Notes: generated by a model from the sequence alone, not told the origin. Positions 1 to 6,659 are shown, counted from the first letter of the stretch. The stretch: 10,756 nt of DNA from Epsilonproteobacteria bacterium UBA6211 (GCA_002421845.1 DISL01000005.1:1-10756); one strand, 5' to 3'. Numbers and translations are program-made.

Positions 1-1650
1 AGATGTTACGTTGTTGATAATCTCTATAGTTGAGCGAATTTTGTTGTTTAGCTCGTTGTAACCTTTTATCATATCGGTAGATATATTTTTACCTTCGTTT
101 GCTTTTTGACTTGCACTTTCCACTAGGGTTTTAATCTCTTTTGCAGCTTCTGCACTTCTTGAAGCAAGATTTCTCACCTCACCTGCAACTACCGCAAAAC
201 CTTTTCCTGCTTCACCTGCCGTTGCAGCTTCAACCGCAGCATTAAGGGATAGGATATTTGTTTGGAATGCTATTTGGTCTATTACTTCTATAGCTTCATT
301 GATAGCACTTACTTTTCTATTGATTTCATCCATGGACATAGCAGTAGTGTTTGCCAAAGATAGTCCGTTTGAAGCAGAGTTGTTTACTTCTTTTGCTAAA
401 TTTGCCATAGAAACGGTATTTTGCGTAGTGTTTCTAATATTTGCCGTAATCTCTTCTATAGCGGCAGCGGTTTCTTCTAGAGAAGCTGCTTGAGAATTTG
501 ATGAATGGGAAAGGTTAGATGAATTTTTTGATAATCCGTGCGTACTTGTATTTAGACTATTACCTGCATTCATAACCATAGCAAGAAGCTCACTTGTGTT
601 ATTACCTACAAGTTTGATAGCATTCGTAACGCTTCCAAGGTCACCGTATATACCTTCATCATCTAATCTATAGTCAAATTTAGATTCACTATATTGTCTT
701 AGGGTATAGTTGATTTTATCCAATGTTTGATGAGTGTCTTTTATCATTGAGTTTAGTTTTGTTTTTAGCTCTTCAACATAAGGGTTTGACGCAGTTGATC
801 TAACTTCATATACAAAGAAACCGTTAGCACATTTTTGTAGTACGTCACTTGCCTCTTCAATAACAATTTTATCTCTAGCAAGACCCTCTTGAACTTTATC
901 CATATATTTGTTGAATAGAATCGTTACTTCTCCTATCTCATCGTTTGATGTTATAGGTAGTTTTATATCGGTGCTATTTGAGTTGATAAGATTTGTGAAT
1001 CCTTCTCTTAGTCCGTCAATAGGTTTTGTAGCTCTTGTAATAGCTAAGAAAATAAGTCCTATAGTAAGCCATCCAAGTATTGTAGAAGATATAAAAATAT
1101 TTAGTGCTACGGCATTTCTTTTATCATCGGAGTTTTGCAAAGAAAACGTCAAATCCATAACACCTATCACATCACCTTCAGCTTGATTTGCGTGACACAT
1201 AAGACATTCTGAGGTTGCTATCATAGGTTGAACCATTCTTATAAGGTGGCCATTGTCCGTATACTCGATAACTTCCTCTTTTTTTGATGACATTATACGT
1301 AATATATCTTTGTCTTTGGTAAACTCTTCACCGCTTGAATATAGTTCTATCAAAGGTTGAGATTTGGCAACATTTAGGTTATAAACACCGTGAATCTTGG
1401 AAGCATCTTCTCTAGCTTTTTTGATGATAGCAGGGTCACCGGTATTCATAGCATTTCGTAAGCTTTGGAAAATAGCAGTATTTAACATATGCAGATTTTC
1501 CGTCGTAGTTTCTATTGAAGTTTCTTCGACTTTTTTTATAGTCGTATAAATGATAGCCAAACTACTTACGGTTATCAAAGCCCACATAGCAAATACTATC
1601 TTGTAACTAATCTTTGAACTTATAAAGTCCGTCACCTTTTTTATCATCAT
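1..1650 (-). CDS. Methyl-accepting chemotaxis protein with periplasmic haem-c (CXXCH) sensor, partial (C-terminus off the left edge)
   Basis: This is an inner-membrane chemoreceptor that would signal through CheW/CheA to the flagellar motor. The visible 550 residues read in order: TM1 about 18-37; a periplasmic sensor about 38-180; TM2 about 181-203; a HAMP region ending in NDEIG (D237-G240); a second HAMP-like linker about 255-375; and the signalling helices, with SLEETAAAIEEI and the hairpin tip NAAVEAATAGEAGKGFAVVA from N470. The sensor contains ECLMCH (C149 to H153, bases 1192-1206) followed by AEGDVIGVMDL, which resembles the Tll0287-like/DUF3365 haem-binding family from memory. A covalently bound haem would make it a redox, oxygen or NO sensor; that is inference. 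Start: two adjacent ATGs (1650 and 1647); an AAAGGG lies 3 or 6 nt upstream, so the second may be used. It follows the cytochrome c gene on the same strand after 68 bp. The missing C-terminus should hold the second methylation helix. Confidence 0.93.
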   Translation of the reverse strand, partial: MMIKKVTDFISSKISYKIVFAMWALITVSSLAIIYTTIKKVEETSIETTTENLHMLNTAIFQSLRNAMNTGDPAIIKKAREDASKIHGVYNLNVAKSQPLIELYSSGEEFTKDKDILRIMSSKKEEVIEYTDNGHLIRMVQPMIATSECLMCHANQAEGDVIGVMDLTFSLQNSDDKRNAVALNIFISSTILGWLTIGLIFLAITRATKPIDGLREGFTNLINSNSTDIKLPITSNDEIGEVTILFNKYMDKVQEGLARDKIVIEEASDVLQKCANGFFVYEVRSTASNPYVEELKTKLNSMIKDTHQTLDKINYTLRQYSESKFDYRLDDEGIYGDLGSVTNAIKLVGNNTSELLAMVMNAGNSLNTSTHGLSKNSSNLSHSSNSQAASLEETAAAIEEITANIRNTTQNTVSMANLAKEVNNSASNGLSLANTTAMSMDEINRKVSAINEAIEVIDQIAFQTNILSLNAAVEAATAGEAGKGFAVVAGEVRNLASRSAEAAKEIKTLVESASQKANEGKNISTDMIKGYNELNNKIRSTIEIINNVTS

Positions 1651-1671
1651 GAACCCTTTGTTTGAAAATGC

Positions 1672-1701
1672 TAGTAAATCAAATAGAAATTTGATTTACT
1701 A
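1672..1701. promoter_or_regulatory. Perfect 13-bp inverted repeat between cytochrome c and chemoreceptor genes
   Basis: The arms TAGTAAATCAAAT and ATTTGATTTACTA are perfectly complementary around the 4-nt loop AGAA. The stem is almost all A/T and has no T-tract after it in the minus direction, so it is a poor intrinsic terminator for the cytochrome gene. It lies immediately downstream of a TATAAT box on the minus strand, so it would overlap the start of a chemoreceptor transcript. An operator or a 5' hairpin is the better guess. The half-sites are arranged ATCAA...TTGAT, the reverse of an FNR box. Confidence 0.55.
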
Positions 1702-1706
1702 TTATA
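1701..1706 (-). promoter_or_regulatory. Candidate -10 box for the haem chemoreceptor
   Basis: TATAAT on the minus strand would start transcription near 1694, inside the inverted repeat and about 44 nt upstream of the chemoreceptor start codon. No clear -35 is seen, which is common in Campylobacterota sigma-70 promoters. Chance matches are likely in such AT-rich DNA. Confidence 0.35.
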
Positions 1707-1718
1707 TAATATTTTATA

Positions 1719-2009
1719 TTACAGTTTAGAAATATAATCCGCAAGAGATTTAATATCTGCATCACTTAGTTTTGAAGCTATAGGTTTTTTAACCGCTAAC
1801 ATACCGTGTACGTTTCTACTACCGTCTTTGTATCCGTTTAGTGCCGCAACTATATCAGCAGAAGCCCATCCCTTGATTATTTCACTTTTACCTAACGCTT
1901 TTTTTTCTGCGTTGTTTCCGTGACACGATGCACACTCTTTTTTAAATAAATCACCGTTTGCAAAACATAACGTAGCAGTAGCTAAACCAACAAGTAATAA
2001 CTTTTTCAT
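1719..2009 (-). CDS. Periplasmic monohaem class I cytochrome c (c553-like)
   Basis: This is a 96-aa precursor of a small soluble electron carrier. Residues 1-17 form a signal peptide (MKKLLLVGLATATLCFA, probable cleavage before N18). The haem-binding motif CASCH is at 26-30, and Met70 (VHGMLA) is the likely distal ligand. The C-terminal SDADIKSLADYISKL is the usual last helix of this fold. The mature size of about 79 residues fits the cytochrome c553 type that passes electrons from the bc1 complex or periplasmic dehydrogenases to oxidases and reductases in Campylobacterota; its partner here is not known. AGGGAG (2015-2020) lies 5 nt before the ATG. It sits between moaA (91-bp gap) and the chemoreceptor that also has a CXXCH motif, all on the minus strand, so it may be cotranscribed with that receptor. 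Confidence 0.93.
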   Translation of the reverse strand: MKKLLLVGLATATLCFANGDLFKKECASCHGNNAEKKALGKSEIIKGWASADIVAALNGYKDGSRNVHGMLAVKKPIASKLSDADIKSLADYISKL

Positions 2010-2047
2010 AAAATCTCCCTTTTTTTATAATTTCCATATTTTATTTA

Positions 2048-2053
2048 TTTATA
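2048..2053 (-). promoter_or_regulatory. Candidate -10 box for the cytochrome c gene
   Basis: TATAAA (AGCTATAAAT on the minus strand) would give a start near 2041 and a leader of about 32 nt. It sits in the 91-bp gap after moaA, in which I see no strong terminator, so read-through from moaA is also possible. Confidence 0.35.
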
Positions 2054-2100
2054 GCTTAAATGTTACTTAATTGTATTAGGAATAATTTACATGTATGAAA

Positions 2101-3066
2101 TTATCCGCCTGTTTCATAAAATGCTCTTGAAGAGTCCGTGTTGCTCTCTTCGCTCCATTTGTTTTTCTCAGGTTTGTTTAAAAGGACTGTTTTAAGGACT
2201 TCTACGGCTTTATCTATATCTCCGCTTCGTACATATTCTCTGATACTCATAGCATCTTCAAAATATAGACATGGTATTAGATACCCTTCTGCGGTTAGTC
2301 TTATACGGTTGCAACTGCTACAAAAATCATCAAGGTGTGGTTCTATTATACCAAATTCATATCCATCTTCAAGGGCGAAGTATTGTGCAGGTGAGGATGA
2401 TTCTCTTGGAAGCTTCAAAAAGTTATATTTTTGAGATATTATATTTTGAATCTGATTACTTTTTAGACCTTTAAGTGAAGACGTGGCATGGGAGTTTTCC
2501 ATAAATTCGATAAAACGGATTTTAAAGCCCTCTTTTTTACAAAATTCAAGTAGGTCTATAATCTCATCATCGTTTATACCTTGCATAGGTACGGAGTTGA
2601 TTTTGACCACTAGACCCACTCTTTTTGCTTCATAAATACCTTCTAGTACATCTTTAAGTACATCTTTTTGGGCTATTTTGGCAGCTTTATGGGCAATCAA
2701 AGAGTCAAGGGATATGTTGATACGTTTTAGTCCAGCATTTTTTAGTCTTGAAGCTACGCTTTTTAGTAAAAAGCCGTTTGTTGTAAGGGCTAGGTCGATA
2801 GAAGGATTGTAGTCATAAATCATAGCTATGAATTTGTCTAAATCTTCACGTAAAAGAGGCTCACCGCCTGTTAGACGAACTTTCTTTATACCTAAGTCTA
2901 TGGATGCCTTTACGAATTTGAACATATCCTCAAAGGAGAGTATGTTTTCTTTGGGTACCCAAGAAAAAGGTTTTTCCGGCATACAGTATTGACATCTAAA
3001 ATTGCATCTTTCGGTAACCGATATACGAAGATAATCAACTTTTCTGCCGTGTCCGTCTATTAACAT
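2101..3066 (-). CDS. moaA: GTP 3',8-cyclase MoaA (molybdenum cofactor biosynthesis)
   Basis: A radical-SAM enzyme of 321 aa that rearranges GTP to 3',8-cyclo-7,8-dihydro-GTP, the first step of molybdopterin synthesis, in the cytoplasm. The N-terminal cluster that binds SAM is CNFRCQYC (C21, C25, C28), followed by the glycine-rich TGGEPLLR. The second, substrate-binding cluster uses CSSC (C249, C252) and C266 with the usual 13-residue spacing. The protein ends in the Gly-Gly tail typical of MoaA. A longer frame begins at a TTG at 3096, but its first codons contain the ribosome binding site AAAAGGA (3072-3078); the ATG at 3066 gives the family-typical start MLIDGHGRKVDYLRISVTER. No other moa/moe genes lie in the window. 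It is downstream of serS after a 144-bp structured spacer. Molybdoenzymes such as nitrate reductase or formate dehydrogenase are therefore expected elsewhere in the genome. Confidence 0.97.
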   Translation of the reverse strand: MLIDGHGRKVDYLRISVTERCNFRCQYCMPEKPFSWVPKENILSFEDMFKFVKASIDLGIKKVRLTGGEPLLREDLDKFIAMIYDYNPSIDLALTTNGFLLKSVASRLKNAGLKRINISLDSLIAHKAAKIAQKDVLKDVLEGIYEAKRVGLVVKINSVPMQGINDDEIIDLLEFCKKEGFKIRFIEFMENSHATSSLKGLKSNQIQNIISQKYNFLKLPRESSSPAQYFALEDGYEFGIIEPHLDDFCSSCNRIRLTAEGYLIPCLYFEDAMSIREYVRSGDIDKAVEVLKTVLLNKPEKNKWSEESNTDSSRAFYETGG

Positions 3067-3071
3067 GTGAA

Positions 3072-3078
3072 TCCTTTT
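3072..3078 (-). promoter_or_regulatory. Ribosome binding site deciding the moaA start
   Basis: AAAAGGA lies 5 nt before the ATG at 3066 and inside the longer TTG-initiated frame, which argues that the longer N-terminus is not translated. Confidence 0.75.
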
Positions 3079-3088
3079 TGAATTAATA

Positions 3089-3192
3089 ACTAACAACTAA
3101 TAATGAATAATTATGGAGTGACATAGTCACGACAAAATATTATCAAATATGAGCGAAGCGAATACATAAATTATTAGCTATTAACTATTAAT
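3089..3192 (-). repeat. Long imperfect inverted repeat / structured spacer between serS and moaA (MITE-like or RNA hairpin)
   Basis: The arms 3089-3115 and 3165-3192 can pair over about 25 of 28 positions when read as minus-strand RNA. Five of these pairs are G-U; the exceptions are two mismatches and one bulge. The 49-base loop contains a second palindrome, GTGAC-ATA-GTCAC (3118-3130), and the tandem-looking GAGCGAAGCGAA (3151-3162). Together they fill nearly the whole serS-moaA gap. I see no coding frame. It could be a small non-autonomous element, a processing site, or a leader structure for moaA; it does not look like the GC-rich Moco riboswitch. Confidence 0.55.
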
Positions 3193-3210
3193 TATTACTT
3201 TACATAAATA

Positions 3211-4455
3211 TCAAAGATATTTTTGTAAAACTTCCGGTATCGTAATACTCCCATCTGCTTGTTGGTAGTTTTCCATAATAGCTATAAGAGTTCTTCCTAC
3301 AGCTAAGCTTGAGCCGTTTAGCGTATGAACAAGCTCATTTTTCTTATCGTTTTTGTATCTTATTTTTGCTCGTCTTGCTTGGAAATCATAGGTATTTGAA
3401 ATAGAGCTTATCTCTCTATATTTACCTTGTCCCGGAAGCCAAACTTCTAAGTCTATTGTTTTTGCTGCACCAAATCCAAGGTCACCGGTACATAACATCA
3501 TTTTTTGGTGAGGTAATCCAAGAGAAGTGAGTAAATCACTAGCACAGCTTACCATCTCTTCAAAGACTTTATCGCTCTCTTCAGGTTTTGTGATACATAC
3601 AAGCTCAACTTTATCGAATTGGTGTTGTCTTATCATCCCTCTAGTATCACGTCCGGCACTACCTGCTTCTTTTCTAAAGCATGGAGTATAAGAAGTGAGT
3701 TTAAGAGGTAGTTCTTCTCCACTTAATATCTCATCACGATAGAGGTTTGTAAGGCTTACTTCGGATGTCGGGATAAGGTATAAATCCTCTCCATCTATTT
3801 TGAATAAATCATCTTCAAACTTAGGTAATTGACCAGTTCCAAGAAGTGAAGCACTATTTGCCATAAAAGGTACGTTCCACTCTATAAACCCTCGTGTTCG
3901 GTTGAAGTCTAGCATATAGTTAATAAGGGCACGTTCTAGTCTTGCAGCCGTACCGCTAAGGGCAGTAAACCTACTTTTTGCTAGTTTTACACCCCTTTCA
4001 AAATCAAGCCAACCGTTTATTTCACCTAGGTCAAAATGCTCTTTTGGGGTGAAGTCAAAGGTTTTTGGAGTAAGGATTTTTTCTAATATAACGTTATCGT
4101 TTTCATCCGCACCTTCAGGAACTTCATCTGATGGAAGATTTGGAATATTTAGTAACTTAGCTTCAAGTTCTGCTTCCAAATCTCTTACTATATTTTCAAG
4201 TTCTTGTCTATTTGCTTTTAGGGCATCTATTTGCGTTTTTAGTTCGTTTACATCCAAACCTTTTTGTTTATATGCACCAAATTGAGAAGATAGAGCGTTT
4301 TGCTCAGCTTGAAGCTCTTCCATCTTTGTTCTTGTTGATTTTGATTTTTGGCTAAGTGTTTTTAAATCCTCTAAGACTTCTTTTAAAACACCCTTTTTTG
4401 ATAGTTTTAATGCAACGGTATCAAAGTCTTTTTGTAATAATTTAACATCTATCAT
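3211..4455 (-). CDS. serS: Serine--tRNA ligase (SerRS)
   Basis: A class II aminoacyl-tRNA synthetase of 414 aa that charges tRNA-Ser (and tRNA-Sec for selenocysteine) in the cytoplasm. The N-terminal tRNA-binding arm is a long coiled coil of about residues 25-105, rich in K/E/L heptads. The catalytic core carries motif 2, FRKEAGSAGRDTRG (from F260), and motif 3, with VGRTLIAIMENY (from V386). The length is normal for the bacterial enzyme. The ATG at 4455 lies inside the end of the upstream 71-aa gene (14-bp overlap), with GGAAG 6 nt before it, so the two are probably translationally coupled. The family is certain. In some relatives, from memory, trpS and serS are adjacent; here they are separated by the TAXI and DUF502 genes. 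Confidence 0.98.
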   Translation of the reverse strand: MIDVKLLQKDFDTVALKLSKKGVLKEVLEDLKTLSQKSKSTRTKMEELQAEQNALSSQFGAYKQKGLDVNELKTQIDALKANRQELENIVRDLEAELEAKLLNIPNLPSDEVPEGADENDNVILEKILTPKTFDFTPKEHFDLGEINGWLDFERGVKLAKSRFTALSGTAARLERALINYMLDFNRTRGFIEWNVPFMANSASLLGTGQLPKFEDDLFKIDGEDLYLIPTSEVSLTNLYRDEILSGEELPLKLTSYTPCFRKEAGSAGRDTRGMIRQHQFDKVELVCITKPEESDKVFEEMVSCASDLLTSLGLPHQKMMLCTGDLGFGAAKTIDLEVWLPGQGKYREISSISNTYDFQARRAKIRYKNDKKNELVHTLNGSSLAVGRTLIAIMENYQQADGSITIPEVLQKYL

Positions 4456-4657
4456 TATTGACTTCCACTTTTATTCTTACGTCTTCTCCATCAACTTCCA
4501 CGCTAAATTCGTGTTTGTGACAGAAATTTTCATTTGCATATTCACACATTTGACCGGCTTGGGTCAAAGCCTCTTGCAAAGATGTACAATCGGTGTTTTC
4601 AACCCAGTTTTCTTTTTTTGCACATCCACAAAGTTTTTCTACTATAATTGTAGCCAT
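4442..4657 (-). CDS. Small cysteine-rich protein of unknown function, upstream of serS
   Basis: I do not recognise this 71-aa protein. It is acidic, with no signal peptide or membrane segment, and has six cysteines: C10 and C12 (LCGCAKKE), C24, C38, C46 (FCHKHEF, with H47 and H49) and the C-terminal C71. The clustering of Cys and His suggests metal or Fe-S binding, but no family motif is complete. The second half (FSVEVDGEDVRIKVEV) looks like beta strands. It is likely a real gene: a strong GGAGG (4667-4671) lies 9 nt before the ATG, an extended -10 box is upstream, and the reading frame overlaps serS by 14 bp as expected for an operon. An FNR/CRP-like box about 42 bp upstream of the inferred start would fit redox control. 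Confidence 0.75.
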   Translation of the reverse strand: MATIIVEKLCGCAKKENWVENTDCTSLQEALTQAGQMCEYANENFCHKHEFSVEVDGEDVRIKVEVNNDRC

Positions 4658-4710
4658 ATTAACAAACCTCCATTTGTTTAAGCATTAGTTTTTAATACTT
4701 CATTTGTAGT

Positions 4711-4719
4711 ATATTAGCA
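4711..4719 (-). promoter_or_regulatory. Candidate extended -10 promoter for the 71-aa gene / serS operon
   Basis: TGCTAATAT on the minus strand gives a start near 4704 and a leader of about 47 nt. The same TGC-extended pattern occurs before the DUF502 gene (TGCTATAAT) and the purN-like gene (TGCTAAAAT), which strengthens all three. Confidence 0.45.
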
Positions 4720-4739
4720 AAAAATTGATAAAATATGGT

Positions 4740-4753
4740 TTGACTTAAATCAA
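4740..4753. promoter_or_regulatory. FNR/CRP-family operator-like box
   Basis: TTGAC-TTAA-ATCAA differs by one base from the FNR consensus TTGAT-N4-ATCAA. Its centre (4746.5) is about 42 bp upstream of the inferred minus-strand start at 4704, the class II activator position. It would overlap or follow a plus-strand start driven by TAAAAT at 4729-4734. A regulator bound here could therefore activate the leftward operon and affect the TAXI gene. The cognate regulator is not in the window. Confidence 0.4.
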
Positions 4754-4785
4754 ATAGTTTGTAGATGACAAATGGTAGAGGGCAG

Positions 4786-4792
4786 AAAGGAG
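4786..4792 (+). promoter_or_regulatory. Ribosome binding site deciding the TAXI receptor start
   Basis: AAAGGAG lies 5 nt before the ATG at 4798. It would fall inside the coding sequence if the earlier ATG at 4765 were used, so that longer frame is rejected. Confidence 0.75.
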
Positions 4793-4797
4793 AATAT

Positions 4798-6078
4798 ATG
4801 AAAATATTTTTTAAAGTTTGGTTACCTATTATATTAGTTGTAGTCGGGGCATTTTATATTACCTCAAAATTTATACAGCCTCCCGTTGAAAAAAAGCTTG
4901 TAATAGCAAGTGGTACTGAAAAAGGGCATTATTATAAAATGGCTTTGGAGTACAAAAAGCTACTTGAAGAAGAGGGTGTAAAAGTAGAAGTCATACAAAC
5001 TGCCGGAAGTGAAGAAAATCTCAAACTTTTACAAAACAAAAAAGTAGATATTGCATTTATTCAAAACGGTATTGCCCACAACGGTGATAAAGATGAGTTG
5101 TATTCTTTGGGAAATGTATTTTATGAACCTTTGTGGTTTTTTTATAGGGATAAAGGGTTTATACAAAACTATGAGGTTGAGTTTATAGGGTCTAAACTCT
5201 CTTTGGGTATAGAGGGGAGCGGAACTAAATTTTTGTCCTCTTTGGTTTTGACTTTAAACGGTTTGAATGAAGCAAATAGCGACTTTTTGTATTTACCTAC
5301 GGGAGAGTCAAAGGATAAGTTGCTAAGCGGTGAGATAGACGGTATGTTTTTTATAGGTCAAGCCGAGTCTAGAATAGTAAGGTCGCTTCTTGAACACCCT
5401 GAGATAAGGCTTTTTTCATTTTCAAGGGCAGAAGCTTATGCAAAAAATTTGCCTTTTTTGGAATCTCTTAATCTATATGAGGGTACACTTGATATGTATG
5501 CTAATCTTCCGTCTGATGATATAAAACTTTTGGGTTCTACCGCTAGTTTAGTAACACACAAGGACGTTCCAAATGAGCTTGTAAGATTTTTTGTCAAACA
5601 GTTGCCGAAAGTTCACGGTAGCGGTGGGCTTTTTGATAAGGTAGGAGAATTTCCTTCTATAGTAAATACCGATATACAAATTCACGATGAGGCTTATATG
5701 TATTTTACTTACGGTGATACTTGGCTAGAGACTATTTTCCCTTATTGGGTGGCATCAAATATTGATAGACTGAAAATCCTTCTTATCCCTTTGCTTACAT
5801 TGCTTATACCTCTATTTAAAGGTGTTATTCCATTGTATGTATGGACTATAAGGTCTAAAATCTATAAATGGTACGATAAGGTAAATGAGATAGACGATAA
5901 AATAAATACGGTTTCAAAAGATGAGATAAAGCCTATTATAGAAGACTTAGAGGCTTTCAAGCTTGAGATTCAAAATCACACGAAAGTCCCCTTGGCTTAT
6001 ATGGGAGAGTACTATAATCTACTTTTGCATATAGATTTGGTTATTACAAAGGCAAAAAATCACGCAACGGGTACGTGA
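4798..6078 (+). CDS. Membrane-tethered TAXI-family solute-binding protein, without TRAP permease
   Basis: A 426-aa protein related to the TAXI solute receptors of TRAP transporters. Residues 9-24 form an uncleaved-looking membrane anchor. The binding domain runs about 33-320 and includes IASGTEKGHYYKMA (36-49), VIQTAGSEENLKLLQNKKVDIAFIQNG (65-91) and IEGSGTKF (138-145), the usual ligand-cleft signatures. A second hydrophobic segment (about 325-350) is followed by a charged, probably cytoplasmic tail of about 75 residues with IYKWYDKVNEIDDKI and likely helices. Classical TAXI receptors are secreted and end after the binding domain, so this architecture suggests a sensor or an anchored receptor; the ligand is unknown. 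No DctQ/DctM-type permease gene is adjacent. The ATG at 4798 is chosen for its AAAGGAG and hydrophobic start. The 3' end overlaps the convergent DUF502 gene by 19 bp inside a terminator hairpin. Confidence 0.88.
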   Translation: MKIFFKVWLPIILVVVGAFYITSKFIQPPVEKKLVIASGTEKGHYYKMALEYKKLLEEEGVKVEVIQTAGSEENLKLLQNKKVDIAFIQNGIAHNGDKDELYSLGNVFYEPLWFFYRDKGFIQNYEVEFIGSKLSLGIEGSGTKFLSSLVLTLNGLNEANSDFLYLPTGESKDKLLSGEIDGMFFIGQAESRIVRSLLEHPEIRLFSFSRAEAYAKNLPFLESLNLYEGTLDMYANLPSDDIKLLGSTASLVTHKDVPNELVRFFVKQLPKVHGSGGLFDKVGEFPSIVNTDIQIHDEAYMYFTYGDTWLETIFPYWVASNIDRLKILLIPLLTLLIPLFKGVIPLYVWTIRSKIYKWYDKVNEIDDKINTVSKDEIKPIIEDLEAFKLEIQNHTKVPLAYMGEYYNLLLHIDLVITKAKNHATGT

Positions 6079-6090
6079 TTTTTGATTTTT
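6054..6090. terminator. Bidirectional intrinsic terminator overlapping both convergent stop codons
   Basis: A 10-bp perfect stem (AAAAATCACG at 6055-6064, CGTGATTTTT at 6074-6083) with a 9-nt loop lies across the ends of the TAXI and DUF502 genes. On the plus strand the right arm ends in T-runs (TTTTT, then TTTTTT at 6085-6090). On the minus strand the hairpin is followed by its own T-run. Both C-termini (KNHATGT and KNHVPVA) are encoded inside it. Confidence 0.75.
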
Positions 6091-6659
6091 TCGGAGATTT
6101 CCTCTTTTTTGACATAATCAGCACCCATAGAGATAATAAATTTTGATGCTTCTTCTAGTGTCAAAGATGTTGATATGACGTATTTTCTTTGGATAATGAT
6201 GGTATAACCGCTTGTAGGGTTTGGTGAAGTAGGTACAAATAATACAAGGGTGTCTTCATGTTTGTTTAGAACATAAGCAGGTACCCATACATCTGTTTTT
6301 GGGTATTCTACCAAAACGACCTCTTTTCTTGAACCGTCACCGTTTTGTAAAAACATATCCGTTATCTTTTTTGAAATAGAGTAAATTGTCCTAACGGCAG
6401 GTATTTTTTCTAACGCTGATTCAATCCACGATAGTATAAAAAATCTTCCCGATTTCTCCATAAAGTAACCAAGGATAATTAAAAATCCTAGTGCAAAAGT
6501 GATAATAATAGCCGTATATAAAGAGTCGTTTGTATATTTTGACAAGAAATCAAATAATGATAAACTAATACTTTGAACCCAATAAACAACTTGAATTACA
6601 ACCAAAAGAGGAACTACCGACAATGTACCTATAAGTAAAAACTTGCCCCATTCTTTCAT
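6060..6659 (-). CDS. DUF502 family membrane protein
   Basis: A 199-aa inner-membrane protein of the DUF502 family; its biochemical role is unknown. Two membrane helices (about 7-29 and 46-66) precede a soluble domain. Family signatures seen are IPAVRTIYSISKKI (86-99), VVLVEYPKTDVW (114-125) and FVPTSPNPTSG (141-151). The longer frame begins at TTG 6680, but AAAGG (6669-6673) lies within it, and an extended -10 box puts transcription start only about 6 nt before that TTG. The ATG at 6659 is therefore preferred, though its spacing of 9 nt is a little long. It is transcribed alone and converges on the TAXI receptor gene; no functional link between the two is shown. Confidence 0.88.
   Translation of the reverse strand: MKEWGKFLLIGTLSVVPLLVVIQVVYWVQSISLSLFDFLSKYTNDSLYTAIIITFALGFLIILGYFMEKSGRFFILSWIESALEKIPAVRTIYSISKKITDMFLQNGDGSRKEVVLVEYPKTDVWVPAYVLNKHEDTLVLFVPTSPNPTSGYTIIIQRKYVISTSLTLEEASKFIISMGADYVKKEEISEKIKNHVPVA

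Noticed and set aside
299..1186. Plus-strand open frames (299-493, 908-1186) opposite the left chemoreceptor
   Set aside because: They are antisense to a well-supported chemoreceptor frame and have no domain or translation signals.
2138..2474. Plus-strand open frames opposite moaA
   Set aside because: They lie wholly within moaA on the other strand, with no ribosome binding site or recognisable protein features.
3097..3210. Moco riboswitch upstream of moaA
   Set aside because: That riboswitch is a long, GC-rich multi-helix RNA; this spacer is AT-rich with one main hairpin and shows none of its features.
4049..4285. Plus-strand frame opposite the serS coiled coil
   Set aside because: Ser/Phe-rich translation is the expected reverse of Lys/Glu-rich helices; it is a shadow.
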